This document shows positions 1-8,790 of a stretch of DNA of 62,729 bases, piece after piece. Numbering within the stretch: the stretch's first letter is position 1; the number at the start of each line of letters is the position of its first letter. Below the pieces are notes generated by a model. That model saw only the letters and a list, made by a program, of their open reading frames with translations. It did no database searches and was not told where the DNA came from. The DNA is from UBA9732 sp963606545. GTDB taxonomy: Bacteria > Spirochaetota > Spirochaetia > Sphaerochaetales > Sphaerochaetaceae. The stretch spans positions 1-62,729 of the forward strand of contig CAVCYP010000003.1 of assembly GCA_963606545.1 (NCBI GenBank), given 5' to 3'. The translations under genes and the position numbers were made by a program.

Positions 1-690
1 GAAATTGTTCTTATGATTTTGCAGTCTGCTGGTGCTTCTCCTTATGTTGATGGCAAGATTAACCTTGAAAACAACGCTATTCTTGAGAAGGCAATGGAAA
101 TTTATGCTCGTCTCATCAATGAAGGTCTCATGACAGACTACACAGACTGGGATCAGTACATTGCTTCTTTCAACACAGGAAAGGCTGTTGGTCTTATTCA
201 GGGCAACTGGATTCTTTCTTCAATTCAGGCAGCTACAGATCAGAGTGGCAAATGGGCCGTATGTCCACTTCCAGCTCTTGATGGCGTAGAAGGTGCAACC
301 AACTACTCCAACTCTGGTGGAGCTAGCTGGTATGTTTCTTCCAACTGCAAGAACACAGCTCTTGCTTATGATTTCTTGAAGACAACTCTTGGTTCTTCTC
401 TTGAGCTTTATGATAACATCCTTCTTTCAAACGGCGTTATCACAACTTATCTCCCAGCTGGTGCAAGTGAAAAGTATCAGACTGCAGTAGAGTTCTACGC
501 TGGTCAGAAGGTCTTCAGTGACATTGTTGACTATGCAAAGGGCGTTCCAGCCTGTGACTTTGGTGCTTATTACAACGACATTAGATCTGCTGTCACCGTT
601 GCTATTACTAACGTTGTTCAGAAGGGTGCTGACATCAAGGCAGAGATGAAAACAGCTCAAGAAACTGTTGAATTTGCAATTGGTAACTAA
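1..690 (+). CDS. ABC transporter sugar-binding protein, C-terminal part
   Basis: This is the C-terminal part of an extracellular solute-binding protein; the frame is open at the left edge, so the N-terminus, signal peptide and lipobox are missing. The visible 230 residues show the C-lobe style of family 1 sugar-binding proteins, with a run such as GKAVGLIQGNWILSSI followed by a Trp/Tyr-rich stretch (GGASWYVSS) typical of ligand-cleft loops. Two MalF/MalG-like permease genes follow on the same strand, so it should deliver ligand to them. Given GH136- and GH112-like genes downstream, the likely ligand is a galactosyl-N-acetylhexosamine-containing oligosaccharide. The function class is secure; the ligand is inferred from context. 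Confidence 0.88.
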   Translation, partial: EIVLMILQSAGASPYVDGKINLENNAILEKAMEIYARLINEGLMTDYTDWDQYIASFNTGKAVGLIQGNWILSSIQAATDQSGKWAVCPLPALDGVEGATNYSNSGGASWYVSSNCKNTALAYDFLKTTLGSSLELYDNILLSNGVITTYLPAGASEKYQTAVEFYAGQKVFSDIVDYAKGVPACDFGAYYNDIRSAVTVAITNVVQKGADIKAEMKTAQETVEFAIGN

Positions 691-705
691 GTAAACTCTC
701 TTAAG

Positions 706-733
706 GGGCAGGCTTAGCACCTGCCCTTTTTTT
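706..733 (+). terminator. Stem-loop with T-run after binding-protein gene
   Basis: GGGCAGG (706-712) pairs with CCTGCCC (720-726) across a 7-nt loop and is followed by seven T. It sits between the binding-protein gene and its permeases, so it probably ends most transcripts there and allows partial read-through, giving more binding protein than membrane subunits. Confidence 0.85.
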
Positions 734-757
734 ATAAGCTTTATTGTAGGTATTACT

Positions 758-1624
758 GTGAAATTAGAGAAAAAACAAAAAATAACAGGCTGGATTTTTC
801 TTATTCCTGCGGCTTTGTTGATTTTTATGTTCTGTTTTTATCCAATGCTTCAGGCTATACTCCTTTCCTTCAAGAAAGGAACTAACCAGAATGCAAAATG
901 GGTTGCTTTTTATAACTACTCACGTCTTCTAAAAGACAAAACCTTCAGAGAGTGTTTGTTTAACACGGTTTTCTATTTTTTAATTCAAGTCCCTATTATG
1001 CTTATCTTGGCCTTAATTTTGGCTCAAATGCTAAATAATCCAAAACTTAAGGGGAAAAGCATTTTTAGAACTCTTATCTTCCTTCCTTGTGCAACATCGC
1101 TTGTGTCCTATTCTATGATTTTCAAGTCTTTGTTTGCAGCAAATGGGTTTATTAACACTATGTTGGGCTGGATCAACATAGACCCTATCAACTGGTTCAA
1201 TAACGCCTGGACTGCACGTTTTGTCATAGTAATTGCCCTCATCTGGCGTTGGACTGGTTATAACATGGTATTTTATCTTGCAGGCTTGCAGAATATAGAT
1301 TCTTCAATTTATGAAGCAGCAACAATAGATGGTTGCTCTTCAAGACAGAAATTTTTCAAAATTACTATTCCTCTTTTACGACCCACTATTCTTCTGACGG
1401 CAATCATGAGTACCTCTGGTACGTTGCAGTTGTTTGATGAATCGGTCAACTTAACAGGTGGGGGACCCGGAAAAGCAACCATGACTTTAGCCCACTACAT
1501 TTACAATACTACCTTTGTAGATACGCCTAATTTCAACTATGCTTCTGCCCTTTCTGTTTTCATTCTCGTCTCTATTGCTATCTTGGCAGTAGTTCAAATG
1601 AAGGTTGGTGATAAACGTGACTAA
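758..1624 (+). CDS. ABC sugar permease, MalF/UgpA type
   Basis: This 288-residue inner-membrane subunit carries about six transmembrane segments and the cytoplasmic EAA loop (YEAATIDGCSSRQKFFKITIP), which docks with the ATPase. It begins with a GTG codon and a short charged N-terminus before the first membrane segment. It pairs with the next permease, whose start overlaps its end. No ATPase is encoded in this operon, so the pair probably uses a shared MsmK/UgpC-type ATPase encoded elsewhere, as is common for sugar importers. The family call is secure; the substrate is inferred from the downstream glycan enzymes. Confidence 0.92.
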   Translation: MKLEKKQKITGWIFLIPAALLIFMFCFYPMLQAILLSFKKGTNQNAKWVAFYNYSRLLKDKTFRECLFNTVFYFLIQVPIMLILALILAQMLNNPKLKGKSIFRTLIFLPCATSLVSYSMIFKSLFAANGFINTMLGWINIDPINWFNNAWTARFVIVIALIWRWTGYNMVFYLAGLQNIDSSIYEAATIDGCSSRQKFFKITIPLLRPTILLTAIMSTSGTLQLFDESVNLTGGGPGKATMTLAHYIYNTTFVDTPNFNYASALSVFILVSIAILAVVQMKVGDKRD

Positions 1625-2441
1625 AGCAACTAAAGTAAAAGATACTGGCCTAAAAGTTAGCTATGTTGTTTTAACAATTGCGGCTTTCTTATCTGCATTT
1701 CCTTTGTACTACATGCTTTGCGGTGCAACAAACCAGAGCATTGATATTATTAGAGGGCGTCTTATCCCCGGGACCTATTTAATTGAAAATTTTAAAACGC
1801 TTATAGCTAATCAGGACTTGGGGAGAGCCCTGTTTAACTCTTTCAAGAACAGCTTAATTGTAACCTTCTTAACGCTTGCAATTTGCTCTATTGCGGGCTA
1901 TGGCTTTGAGATTTACCATGACAAGGCCAAAGACCGACTCATGGCTATTTTACTGCTTGCAATGATGTTGCCTTTTGTGGCAACAATAGTCCCATTGTTT
2001 AGAATGTTCTCAAAAATGCACCTGATTAATACAATCTATGCCCTTGTTTTGCCTACAATCTCAACCCCGTTCATGATTATGCTCTTCAGACAATCGGCTA
2101 GATCTTTCCCTCACGACATTATTGAGGCAGCCCGGCTTGAAGGGCTTAGCGAATTTAGAATTTTTGTTACAATGTTTATTCCTGTAATGAAATCCACCTA
2201 TGGTGCTGCAGCAACTGTTACCTTCATGGGTGCTTGGAACAACTACCTTTGGCCAAAGATTATCTTCCAGTCTAATGAAAGTATTACTATGCCAATGTTG
2301 GTTGCAAACCTAAAGAGCGTTTATTTTGTTGATTACGGAATGCTTATGCTTGGTGTTCTTATTTGTACTCTACCTACTGCAATAATCTTCTTAACGCTAC
2401 AAAAAAGTTTTGCAAATGGTATTACGGGGTCTATCAAATGA
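1617..2441 (+). CDS. ABC sugar permease, MalG/UgpE type
   Basis: This is the second permease of the importer, with six predicted membrane helices and an EAA loop (IEAARLEGLSEFRIFVTMFIP). I chose GTG at 1617 because AAGG lies about 12 nt upstream; GTG at 1608 or TTG at 1605 are alternatives. The start overlaps the end of the first permease by 8 nt, and the stop overlaps the next start as ATGA, so translation through this operon is probably coupled. It should form a heterodimeric channel with the preceding gene product. Function class is secure. Confidence 0.9.
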   Translation: MTKATKVKDTGLKVSYVVLTIAAFLSAFPLYYMLCGATNQSIDIIRGRLIPGTYLIENFKTLIANQDLGRALFNSFKNSLIVTFLTLAICSIAGYGFEIYHDKAKDRLMAILLLAMMLPFVATIVPLFRMFSKMHLINTIYALVLPTISTPFMIMLFRQSARSFPHDIIEAARLEGLSEFRIFVTMFIPVMKSTYGAAATVTFMGAWNNYLWPKIIFQSNESITMPMLVANLKSVYFVDYGMLMLGVLICTLPTAIIFLTLQKSFANGITGSIK

Positions 2442-2842
2442 AACTTACTGCCTTTCAAAAAGCCGAGCTTCAATTTGCCTCAAATGTTGGTTACTTAAAA
2501 GCCCCACTTAGGACTCTGTGGAAAGAGGATAACCTAAGAAGAGCTGAAAATACTTATGGACCTAGGGAACTTTCCTACGAAGTTTTTCTTGAAAGCTTTC
2601 TCACAGCTTTTAGATTGGCGTTTATCTTACGCAAAGAGGACATTAACTATTCTTACCAAGAACTAACAGAAGAAGATTTTGATGCTTTTTGGAATAACAA
2701 TAGAAAGCTTTTTACAAGATATGGCGGCGATTCTTTTGATAAGGAAGAGTGCCTAGATATTATTGCTAAGAAAATAAGAGAACAGGAGTATTTGAAAAAT
2801 GTCACAGACCTACTACTTCAAAGCCAAGAAAAGACATTTTGA
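2438..2842 (+). CDS. Small helical protein, probable GH136 partner subunit
   Basis: This 134-residue protein has no signal peptide or membrane segment and looks mostly alpha-helical, with many charged residues. It starts in an ATGA overlap with the upstream permease and its 3' end overlaps the next gene by 44 nt, so the two proteins are probably made together. Known GH136 lacto-N-biosidases need a helical chaperone-like domain (GH136_I), either fused to or encoded beside the catalytic beta-helix (GH136_II). Position, size and helical character fit that partner. I do not recognise a diagnostic sequence motif, so this call rests mainly on context. It could instead be an unrelated hypothetical protein. 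Confidence 0.55.
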   Translation: MKLTAFQKAELQFASNVGYLKAPLRTLWKEDNLRRAENTYGPRELSYEVFLESFLTAFRLAFILRKEDINYSYQELTEEDFDAFWNNNRKLFTRYGGDSFDKEECLDIIAKKIREQEYLKNVTDLLLQSQEKTF

Positions 2843-4073
2843 AGATGGCTCTTCTCTTCATCCGTTCTCTAGCTTTAAGGCTCTAGAGAACCTTGAGCTT
2901 AGAGCTGGTGATAAAATTTTACTCTGCTGTGATTCTGTTTTTACAAATGAGTATATTCATCTACGGAACAAAAATAGCATTACTATTTCCTCCTACGGCA
3001 AAGGGGTTCGTCCTATCATAGACGCCAAGGGAAATGGGGTTTGGTATCAAGACTATGGCTGTCTATTGGACAATCCAAATCACAGATATGCCGCTGAAGT
3101 TTCTTCTACAATTCTTTTGTTTGACTGTAATAACATCAAAATTGAAGACCTTGAAATTTGTAATTCTTGTGAAAATACTTCTGAAAGTAAAGCAAATTAT
3201 TCTGACGCTCTTAAACAGGATAGAACTGGTATTGCTGTTATAGCTAAAGATAGAGGAACAATTTCTGGCATTACGCTTTCCAATCTCTATGTAACTCACG
3301 TTAACGGAAATGTTTATGACAAACATTTGTGTAATGGGGGAATTTATTTTGCAGCTCTTAAGCCAAGCTCTGAGTATAATCCAATCCCCCGCTTTAATAA
3401 TGTTTTGATATCTAAATGTTTTGTTAAAGACGTTTCTAGATGGGGTATTGCTGTAGGCTATACGTATTTGTGGAATAAGTTCTCAGGCTCCAAAACCTGT
3501 GAAGAATTCTTTTTAAGATATGGAAATACAAATATCGGAATTGAGGACACTTACGTTAAGGATATTGGTGGAGATGGGATTACTGTGATGTATGCGCTGC
3601 GTCCTGTGGTACGGCATTGTAGAGCAGATTCCGTTGCCCTAGAGATGAATGACAAGTTCTACACCCAGCCTCTTGATAGGCAAGGTAAGGTTGCGGCTGG
3701 AATTTGGCCGTGGAAGTGCTATGAGGCGCTTTTTGAATTCAATGAGGTCTATGATACCAAGCTAAATCAGGATGGCATGGCCTATGATGCAGATAGCGGG
3801 TGGAAGACCCTTTATGTGAACAACTACAGTCATGCTAATGAAGGTGGTGCTGTGATGTTTTGCCTGGAGGAAGCTATTGGCTCTTGCTATAAAAACAATG
3901 TCTCAGAGGATGACCTTGGTGGGGTTTTTTCACCTGCTGACTGCCCAGAGGCTATTATTGAGAATAATACCATCTACAGAAGAGAGTCTGTTCCATTGTT
4001 AAGAAGCAGGATGAGTGGTGGGAAATATAGCTTAGAAAATAACAAAGAAATAATCATAAAAAGGATGAGATAA
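2799..4073 (+). CDS. Right-handed beta-helix glycosidase, GH136-like lacto-N-biosidase catalytic subunit
   Basis: The 424-residue protein has no signal peptide, so it should act in the cytoplasm. Repeated short strands with Asn/Ile/Gly turns (for example IKIEDLEICN, ISGITLSNLYV, NIGIEDTYVKD) indicate a parallel beta-helix. D325 and D332, in QDGMAYDAD, are seven residues apart, the same spacing as the catalytic Asp pair of the Bifidobacterium LnbX enzyme. GH136 enzymes release lacto-N-biose from lacto-N-tetraose-type chains, and GH112, the next gene, phosphorolyses that disaccharide. AGGAG lies about 10 nt before the ATG. The beta-helix fold is secure; the GH136 assignment is a reasoned inference. 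Another beta-helix glycosidase is the alternative. Confidence 0.65.
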   Translation: MSQTYYFKAKKRHFEDGSSLHPFSSFKALENLELRAGDKILLCCDSVFTNEYIHLRNKNSITISSYGKGVRPIIDAKGNGVWYQDYGCLLDNPNHRYAAEVSSTILLFDCNNIKIEDLEICNSCENTSESKANYSDALKQDRTGIAVIAKDRGTISGITLSNLYVTHVNGNVYDKHLCNGGIYFAALKPSSEYNPIPRFNNVLISKCFVKDVSRWGIAVGYTYLWNKFSGSKTCEEFFLRYGNTNIGIEDTYVKDIGGDGITVMYALRPVVRHCRADSVALEMNDKFYTQPLDRQGKVAAGIWPWKCYEALFEFNEVYDTKLNQDGMAYDADSGWKTLYVNNYSHANEGGAVMFCLEEAIGSCYKNNVSEDDLGGVFSPADCPEAIIENNTIYRRESVPLLRSRMSGGKYSLENNKEIIIKRMR

Positions 4074-6220
4074 TGAAAGACAAAGGCCGCGTAACTATTC
4101 CAACTGATTTGAATATTGTTAAAGAGACCCTTGAAGTTGCAGAAAAATGGGGAGCAGATGCCCTACGGGATTGTGATGGTACTGAATTTCCTACAGAGCT
4201 AATTAATTCAGGAAAAAAGATTTACAAAACCTATTACACAACAAGAAAAGACAATGCTTGGGCTCTTGCTCATCCTGAGGAGAGGCAACAAATTTATCTC
4301 ATGACAAGTCCAAAAGTTGCTACCTCCAATAGCCTGACTTTTAATCTAATGGAGGGCTATCATCCTAAAATGATTGAGGTAAATCCTCAAGATAATAAAA
4401 GATGGTGGGAAGTAATTGACAGGACCACCAATACAGTTGTGTCAGATTGGACTTACAGCGAAAAAGACCAGGAGGTTGCTTTTGAAGCAATCCCCTATCA
4501 TGAATATACGGTATCGTTCTTGGCCTTTATCATTTGGGATCCGGTTCATATGTATAATGCAATTACCAATTCATGGGATATTGTGCCTCAAATTACCTTT
4601 GACGTAAGACAACCACAAACTCATGCTTTTTCTTTAGAAAGGTTAAGAAAGTTTATACAAGAGCACAATTACGTTGATGTAATTAGATTTACAACGTTCT
4701 TTCACCTGTTTACTTTGGTTTTTGATGATAAAGCCAGAGAAAAATACGTGGATTGGTTTGGTTATACGGCTTCAGTTTCTCCCTATATTCTAGATAAATT
4801 TGAAAAAGAAATTGGCTACAAGTTTAGAGCTGAGTATCTAATAGACAGTGGATATTATAACAACCAGTACAGAGTTCCAAGTAAGCAATACAAAGACTTT
4901 ATGTCCTTTCAGAGAAAGGAAGTATGTTCTTTAATCAGAGAATTTACTGATATTTGTCATCAAAACGGTAAAGAAGCCATGATGTTCTTAGGCGACCATC
5001 ATATTGGCGTTGAGCCTTTCCTGGAAGAATTCTCAAATAGTGGCATAGATGCAATTGTTGGCAGTGTTGGTAACGGCTCTACCCTACGCCTTATTTCAGA
5101 TATCAAGGGAGTAAAATACACAGAAGGAAGATTCCTCCCTTATTTCTTCCCCGATACTTTCCATGAAGGCGGAAATCCTGTTAAAGAGGCAAAAGAAAAC
5201 TGGGTCACAGCAAGACGAGCAATTCTACGTAAGCCCATTGACCGCATAGGTTATGGTGGCTACCTAGCTTTAGCACTTAAGTTCCCGGATTTCATGGACT
5301 ACATTGAAAGCGTTTGTGATGAATTCAGAACTCTTTATGACAACGTAAAGGGTACTACCGGCTACTGTTTTAAGAAGGTTGCTGTCTTGAACTGCTGGGG
5401 TAAAATGAGAAGTTGGGGCGCCCACATGGTTCACCATGCGCTATATCAAAAGCAAAACTACAGCTATTCTGGGGTATTAGAAATTCTCTCCGGGGCACCG
5501 TATGACGTTACCTTTATAAGCTTTGATGACATTCTTAGTAACAGTAATTTATTAGATGATATAGACTTAATTATTACAGTTGGTGATGCTGATACCTCTC
5601 ATACCGGTGGCAAGGTTTGGGAGAACCCAACTATTGCAGAACGCCTTAGAGCCTTTGTTTACAATGGCGGCGGTTTCATTGGCATTGGCGAGCCTACGGC
5701 TCATCAGTATCAGGGCCATTTTATCCAGCTATTTGATGTTCTTGGGGTAGAAAAGGAAACTGGTTTTACTCTTGGTTACGATAAATACAACTGGCAGCCT
5801 GAAAAACATTTTATAACAGAAGAAATCTCTTCTGAAAATTACAACTGGGGAGAAGGCAAAAAGAGTATCTATGCGCTTGAGGGAACTACAATAATAGCAG
5901 TGAAGGACAAAGAGGTTCAGGGAGCTGTCAAAGAATGTGGTAACGGCAGAGGCGTTTATCTTTCAGGACTTCCCTACAGTGCAGAAAATGCAAGACTTCT
6001 TCATAGGGCTATTCTTTGGGCCACCAAGAGTGAAAAACTGCTTCATTCTTGGTTTAGTACAAACCCAAATACAGAGCTTAATGCTTATCCTGCAAACAAT
6101 AAGTTCTGCGTTGTTAATAACACCTATGAAGTTCAGCAAACTACTATTTACACAGAAGACGAAAAATCGTTTAATCTAACGCTGAAAGAAAACGAGATTA
6201 AGTGGTATTCCATTCACTGA
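4073..6220 (+). CDS. GH112 1,3-beta-galactosyl-N-acetylhexosamine phosphorylase
   Basis: This 715-residue cytoplasmic phosphorylase cleaves galacto-N-biose or lacto-N-biose with phosphate to Gal-1-P and GalNAc or GlcNAc. The N-terminus (KGRVTIPTD, WGADALRDCDGTEFP) and overall length match the family. The catalytic acid is probably D308 in FLGDHHIGVEP, aligned with D313 of the Bifidobacterium enzyme. The TIM barrel is followed by a trimerisation/glutamine-amidotransferase-like region (VGDADTSHTGGKVWENP) and a small C-terminal domain. It starts within the stop of the beta-helix gene (TAATG). Some GH112 members instead act on galactosyl-1,4-rhamnose from pectin; residues separating these specificities cannot be judged here, but the GH136-like neighbour favours N-biose substrates. 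Confidence 0.92.
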   Translation: MKDKGRVTIPTDLNIVKETLEVAEKWGADALRDCDGTEFPTELINSGKKIYKTYYTTRKDNAWALAHPEERQQIYLMTSPKVATSNSLTFNLMEGYHPKMIEVNPQDNKRWWEVIDRTTNTVVSDWTYSEKDQEVAFEAIPYHEYTVSFLAFIIWDPVHMYNAITNSWDIVPQITFDVRQPQTHAFSLERLRKFIQEHNYVDVIRFTTFFHLFTLVFDDKAREKYVDWFGYTASVSPYILDKFEKEIGYKFRAEYLIDSGYYNNQYRVPSKQYKDFMSFQRKEVCSLIREFTDICHQNGKEAMMFLGDHHIGVEPFLEEFSNSGIDAIVGSVGNGSTLRLISDIKGVKYTEGRFLPYFFPDTFHEGGNPVKEAKENWVTARRAILRKPIDRIGYGGYLALALKFPDFMDYIESVCDEFRTLYDNVKGTTGYCFKKVAVLNCWGKMRSWGAHMVHHALYQKQNYSYSGVLEILSGAPYDVTFISFDDILSNSNLLDDIDLIITVGDADTSHTGGKVWENPTIAERLRAFVYNGGGFIGIGEPTAHQYQGHFIQLFDVLGVEKETGFTLGYDKYNWQPEKHFITEEISSENYNWGEGKKSIYALEGTTIIAVKDKEVQGAVKECGNGRGVYLSGLPYSAENARLLHRAILWATKSEKLLHSWFSTNPNTELNAYPANNKFCVVNNTYEVQQTTIYTEDEKSFNLTLKENEIKWYSIH

Positions 6221-6228
6221 GGTATAAA

Positions 6229-7083
6229 ATGTCCATAATTGTACTTGAAAACGACAATCTAAAAGCAACTCTTAACACCTTTGGAGGCCTGATTGAGGCC
6301 CTTTTAGACAAGAAAACTGGCCTTGAACACGCCTGGAAATATGATAACGCCATCTGGCCACGACGCACGGCAGTCTGCTTTCCTTTCTGCGGCAAGTGCA
6401 AAGATGGCAAATATAGCTACAACGGCAAAGAATACGAAATTCCAAATCACGGGTTTGCTCGCGAAAGAGATTTTACTGTACTCTGCTCTACTTCAACTCA
6501 TCTGATACTTGAAGACCGCTTTGACCAAACAACGCTGAGCCAATACCCCTTCAAATACAGCCTTCAAATTGAATACACCCTTGAAGGCGCCTCCTTTAAA
6601 GTAAAATACCACGTCTCCAACGAAGGCCAAGAGCCCATGTACTACTCAATTGGCTCCCACTATACCTACCAACTCCCACTTATCCAAACCTCTTGCGCCT
6701 TGTGGTTCTCAAAACCTCAGCACGCCGGTGGATTAAATCTTGCAGACGGCTCCACACAACCCGATATTCTTCAAGGCCGTTTTGTAGTGCCTTTCCCTGG
6801 TTTGGTGGATAATGATTCTTTCATTTTAAATTTGAAGGATTTGGATTCCAGTTGGGTTGGCGTGGGAGATCTAAAGAAGGTTTTTACTAAAGTCTCCGGC
6901 GATGGCTTTAAATACGTTGTTATCTGGGCTCCAGTTGGAGGCAAGAATCCATTTATGTGCATTGAATTTTGGGACGGAATGGCAGATCTTGGCATAGCCA
7001 CCGGAAAACTTGAAGAAAAATTTGCAATAAACAAACTTGAAATAGGTCAAACGAAACAATATTTGCAAACAATAACAATGTGA
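6229..7083 (+). CDS. Aldose 1-epimerase family protein, LacX-like
   Basis: The 284-residue protein belongs to the galactose mutarotase-like superfamily. The segment GKEYEIPNHGFAR, a His in SIGSHYTYQLP and a Glu in CIEFWDG match the substrate-binding and catalytic positions of LacX-type members. The ATG at 6229 has GAGG about 8 nt upstream, so longer upstream starts are unlikely. As last gene of the operon it probably equilibrates sugar anomers released by the glycosidase or phosphorylase. The true substrate is not known for most of this subgroup. Confidence 0.85.
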   Translation: MSIIVLENDNLKATLNTFGGLIEALLDKKTGLEHAWKYDNAIWPRRTAVCFPFCGKCKDGKYSYNGKEYEIPNHGFARERDFTVLCSTSTHLILEDRFDQTTLSQYPFKYSLQIEYTLEGASFKVKYHVSNEGQEPMYYSIGSHYTYQLPLIQTSCALWFSKPQHAGGLNLADGSTQPDILQGRFVVPFPGLVDNDSFILNLKDLDSSWVGVGDLKKVFTKVSGDGFKYVVIWAPVGGKNPFMCIEFWDGMADLGIATGKLEEKFAINKLEIGQTKQYLQTITM

Positions 7084-7123
7084 CGTGGTATAGCCACGGA
7101 ATGAATATGCATATTTTATGCAT

Positions 7124-7155
7124 GAAAAAGCTCAGCCTTTCAGCTGAGCTTTTTC
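7124..7155. terminator. Bidirectional rho-independent terminator
   Basis: A perfect 13-bp inverted repeat, GAAAAAGCTCAGC (7124-7136) and GCTGAGCTTTTTC (7143-7155), has a 6-nt loop. A-runs and T-runs flank it on both strands, so it can stop the glycan operon from the left and the secreted-protein gene from the right. Confidence 0.9.
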
Positions 7156-7188
7156 ATAAAGTTAGGCTTTTATCTTCTCTTTAAACCC

Positions 7189-7605
7189 TTATAATGCCTT
7201 AAACGACAATGTCACAGTTCCGTAAAGATCTGAAGTTTTAGCTCTCATTGTCCATGAAGCAATGGTGTGAGGATGGATAGTACGGCCATCATAGTCAATG
7301 CAAAGCTGAAGTCCAGATTTGGTTTCTTTACTGTGGCATTCTTCCACCATTTCCAAATCTTCAATTATGTACTCGCCGCGGATAGTTTTTAGTTTAACAT
7401 CTACAGCGTAAGAACCATAGTATCTTGCCATATTGTCTTGAGTTACGTAAATGAATGTGCCATTCTCAAACGTATTTGTATTGATTGAGAAAGTTGGTTT
7501 AATCTCCTTCACTTCACAGACAATAGTGATATAGTCGCCGTCATCGCAAAAAGCACAAGAGATTGCAATTAATAATAGAACTAAAAATACGACTGTTTTC
7601 TTCAT
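7189..7605 (-). CDS. Secreted protein of unknown function
   Basis: I do not recognise this 138-residue protein. It starts with a typical export signal (MKKTVVFLVLLLIAISCAFC followed by DDGD), so it should be periplasmic or outer-membrane associated. The mature part is beta-rich with several Cys and Tyr and no enzymatic motif. An alternative ATG at 7651 has AAAGG 6 nt upstream and would add 15 basic residues before the hydrophobic core; I prefer the shorter form because it makes a normal signal peptide. It is convergent with the epimerase gene across a shared terminator. Confidence 0.7.
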   Translation of the reverse strand: MKKTVVFLVLLLIAISCAFCDDGDYITIVCEVKEIKPTFSINTNTFENGTFIYVTQDNMARYYGSYAVDVKLKTIRGEYIIEDLEMVEECHSKETKSGLQLCIDYDGRTIHPHTIASWTMRAKTSDLYGTVTLSFKAL

Positions 7606-7702
7606 CACGGTTTTAATGTAAACCCGCTTTACAAATTTGTAAATAGACATTTTAACCTTTTTTGTCAAAATTAACCAAATCTTAACCAAAAGTTGCATTT
7701 TG

Positions 7703-7731
7703 TTGCATAAATATCGAAAAATGTATATATT
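7703..7731 (+). promoter_or_regulatory. Sigma70-type promoter of threonine aldolase gene
   Basis: TTGCAT (7703-7708), a 17-nt spacer and TATATT (7726-7731). The -10 ends only 6 nt before the ATG, placing the expected transcription start at or next to the start codon. Confidence 0.7.
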
Positions 7732-7737
7732 TAGCAT

Positions 7738-8763
7738 ATGATTTCTTTTGAATGCGATTATAACAATGGTATGGCCCCAAAGCTTCTTGAGGCTATGATT
7801 AAGACAAATAGCTCGAGTCAATCGGGGTATGGAGCAGATGACTATACGCAAAGTGCTATAGAGAAGATTAGGCTTGCCGTTGGGCAGCCAGAGGCGTTTG
7901 TGTCGCTGGTGACGGGCGGGACGCAGACCAACCAGTTGGTAATCAGTACGCTGCTGGGTAGGTGCGAAGGTGTAATTACAGTAGATACGGGACATATTAA
8001 TGTGCATGAATCGGGAGCTATTGAGTTTACTGGGCACAAGGTGCTTGCACTGAAGAATACCAACGGCAAGTTGGATCCAGCTACACTTCAGGCTTATATG
8101 GAGCAATATATGGATAGCGAGCCCAAAACTGCTCTTGTAACGCCCAAGATGGTTTATATTTCGCACCCAACGGAGAATGGCACGCTGTATTCCAAGTGCG
8201 AACTAGAGCAAATTAGAGCTATCTGTGACAAGTATGGTCTATATATGTTTCTAGATGGAGCTAGATTAGCTTATGCGTTGGAGAGTCCTCAAACAGATGT
8301 GACGCTGCCTTTTATTGCTAAGCTTTGCGATGCTTTCTACCTTGGAGGGACCAAATGTGGAGCTATTGCAGGAGAAGCCGTTGTCTTAAAAAAAGCAGTT
8401 GCGCCACGTAATTTTGAGCAGATGAAAAAGCAGGAAGGCGCCCTAGTAGCTAAGGGCAGGCTTTTGGGCGTTCAGTTTGATACGCTTTTTACAGATGACT
8501 ATTACTTTGAAATTGGTAAGCACGGCATCCAGCAGGCTTTGAAGCTTAAAGAAATCTTCAAAGCTAAAGGCTATAAGCTGGCCTGGGATAGCCCAACCAA
8601 CCAGCAGTTCATTATAATGGATAACAAGAAGATGAATGAGCTTCTAAAGAGCATAAAGTTCGAACGTTGGGAAGGCGTGGATCAAAATACCTCAGTAGTA
8701 AGATTCTGCACCTCGTGGTCTACGTTGGACTCTGACTTAGAGGAACTTGAGAAAAAGCTTTAA
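7738..8763 (+). CDS. ltaE: Low-specificity threonine aldolase / beta-eliminating lyase
   Basis: This 341-residue cytoplasmic PLP enzyme cleaves L-threonine or allo-threonine to glycine and acetaldehyde. The N-terminus (ECDYNNGMAPKLLEAM) matches the family start, which fixes the ATG although there is no Shine-Dalgarno. The PLP lysine is K206 in YLGGTKCGA, and the substrate/PLP loop LDGARLAYAL is present. Length is normal. The middle of the gene (about 7880-8160) is noticeably GC-richer than its neighbours. Reaction specificity within the beta-eliminating lyase family cannot be proven from sequence. Confidence 0.9.
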   Translation: MISFECDYNNGMAPKLLEAMIKTNSSSQSGYGADDYTQSAIEKIRLAVGQPEAFVSLVTGGTQTNQLVISTLLGRCEGVITVDTGHINVHESGAIEFTGHKVLALKNTNGKLDPATLQAYMEQYMDSEPKTALVTPKMVYISHPTENGTLYSKCELEQIRAICDKYGLYMFLDGARLAYALESPQTDVTLPFIAKLCDAFYLGGTKCGAIAGEAVVLKKAVAPRNFEQMKKQEGALVAKGRLLGVQFDTLFTDDYYFEIGKHGIQQALKLKEIFKAKGYKLAWDSPTNQQFIIMDNKKMNELLKSIKFERWEGVDQNTSVVRFCTSWSTLDSDLEELEKKL

Positions 8764-8790
8764 GCAAGTTTTAAGTGAGGTTTTGCAAAC

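Noticed and set aside
7606..8166. N-terminal extension of the secreted protein gene to 325 codons
   Set aside because: It would overlap the threonine aldolase gene and its promoter and hide a clear signal peptide.
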